The notes beneath the pieces are model-generated. The model had not been told where the DNA came from. It did no database searches and was given only the letters and a program-made list of their open reading frames with translations. Shown here in pieces: positions 32,273 through 33,021 of a stretch of DNA of 33,021 bases. A program made the translations under genes and the position numbers. Location of the stretch: positions 1 through 33,021 of the forward strand of contig SVGQ01000023.1 of the NCBI GenBank assembly GCA_015056245.1, written 5' to 3'. Positions within the stretch are counted from its first letter, which is position 1, and each line of letters starts with the position of its first letter. Source of the DNA: Clostridiales bacterium. Lineage in GTDB: Bacteria > Bacillota > Clostridia > Christensenellales > Aristaeellaceae.

Positions 32273-33021
32273 ATGGCAAAGAAGCCCGTTCAACTGGATG
32301 CAAACGGCAAGCGCAAGTTTAGCATGCGGGATTGTCTGGCCTATGCCGCCGGCGATCTTGGCTGCAACATGAGCTTTGCGCTCAAGGGAACCATGGCCAT
32401 TTTCTGGACCCAGTTCATGAAGCTGGATCTGTGGTATTCTCTGCTCCTGATCATTGTGCAGGTGTGGGACGCCATCAACGACCCGCTCATCGGCTCCATC
32501 ATCGATGCTGACAAGCGTAAGTATAAGCGCAACAAATTCCTTAGCTATATTTGGTTCGGCTCTATCGGCCTCATCGTGGGCGGCGCGTGCTGCTTCCTGC
32601 CCTTCCCCAACGCTCCCGTCTGGGCCAAGATGATCATCTTCATCGCCGGCTACGTGGTATGGGATGCTTTCTACACCATCGCCAATGTGCCCTACGGCTC
32701 TCTGCTGAGCCTGATCTCCAAGGAGCCCGCTGACCGTGCTTCCCTGTCTGCCTGGCGCAGCGTGGGTTCCATCGCCGGCAACATGCTGCCCATGGTGATC
32801 CTGCCCTTCCTGATTTATGATGCCAACAACAACCTGGTGGGCGAGAAGGTCTTCTTTGCCGCGCTGGTCATGGGCGTGCTGGGCTTCCTGTGCTTCCAGT
32901 TCATGATCCGCAACACCGAAATCCGCGAGGAAGTGGATGTCAAGCTGGATGACCAGCCCAAGTTCAACGTCCTCGAGGCCATGGGCAACTTCCTCAAGAA
33001 CCGCCCCGCCGTCGGCGCCAC
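32273..33021 (+). CDS. GPH-family sugar:cation symporter (MFS), partial
   Basis: The first 249 residues of a transporter that continues past the right edge. The start at 32273 follows a GAGGG site. SMRDCLAYAAGDLGCNMSFAL is the standard N-terminus of glycoside-pentoside-hexuronide symporters (MelB, XynP, UidB), with the conserved acidic motif VWDAINDPLIGSIID in the second segment and the polar loop KRKYKRNKFLSYIW after it. At least six membrane segments are present. It likely imports a glycoside or oligosaccharide with sodium or protons. Linkage to a secreted mannanase suggests manno-oligosaccharides, which is an inference. Confidence 0.93.
   Translation, partial: MAKKPVQLDANGKRKFSMRDCLAYAAGDLGCNMSFALKGTMAIFWTQFMKLDLWYSLLLIIVQVWDAINDPLIGSIIDADKRKYKRNKFLSYIWFGSIGLIVGGACCFLPFPNAPVWAKMIIFIAGYVVWDAFYTIANVPYGSLLSLISKEPADRASLSAWRSVGSIAGNMLPMVILPFLIYDANNNLVGEKVFFAALVMGVLGFLCFQFMIRNTEIREEVDVKLDDQPKFNVLEAMGNFLKNRPAVGA

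Overview
The window is GC-rich chromosomal DNA of an anaerobic bacterium of the class Clostridia (Bacillota). This rests on AGGAGG-type ribosome sites, a complete T-box riboswitch, a TnpV-family mobile-element protein, a CD1871A-type small CXXC protein beside a NapH-like Fe-S protein, and a MsmX/UgpC-type sugar ATPase. The many glycoside hydrolases and sugar ABC transporters point to a gut or rumen glycan degrader; the genus cannot be read from the sequence.

Left part (1-12.5 kb). The window opens inside a leftward MglB-like sugar-binding protein gene. A decayed response-regulator fragment follows. Next is a rightward gene (871-3387) fusing an AraC-type regulator to a GH39 glycosidase. It precedes a rightward transport and hydrolase operon (3615-12448): ribose-type binding protein, tandem ATPase, two permeases, GH3 glycosidase and GH78 alpha-L-rhamnosidase. 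The two hydrolases lack signal peptides, so the likely plan is import of a rhamnose-containing glycoside and its cleavage in the cytoplasm.

Middle part (12.5-21.2 kb). A lower-GC island carries tnpV, a small partner gene and two perfect palindromes. A leftward three-gene redox cassette follows (TlpA-like thioredoxin, 49-aa CXXC protein, NapH-like membrane Fe-S protein), divergent from an aldo/keto-reductase-like gene. A 9-bp inverted repeat lies between the two promoters. A secreted SH3-domain protein comes next. The most unusual locus is then a T-box riboswitch (about 18109-18390) directly ahead of one gene (18426-20957) that fuses a xylose-isomerase-like TIM barrel to an AMP-forming acyl-CoA synthetase. 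The fragment of an alpha/beta hydrolase lies just downstream.

Right part (21.2-33 kb). A maltose-type ABC operon (binding protein with an extra C-terminal beta-rich module, MalF-like and MalG-like permeases, MsmX/UgpC-type ATPase, histidine phosphatase) starts at a promoter with a MalR/CcpA-like operator. An intergenic region with duplicated terminators around a cluster of perfect hairpins follows. Leftward genes then encode a lipoprotein GH26 mannanase, a MATE exporter and an AraC regulator. The AraC gene is divergent from a GPH-family sugar:cation symporter that runs off the right edge.

In both ABC operons a stem-loop follows the binding-protein gene, which would let that protein be made in excess over its membrane partners. 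Several promoters carry short perfect palindromes over the spacer or -10 box, which suggests local repressors.
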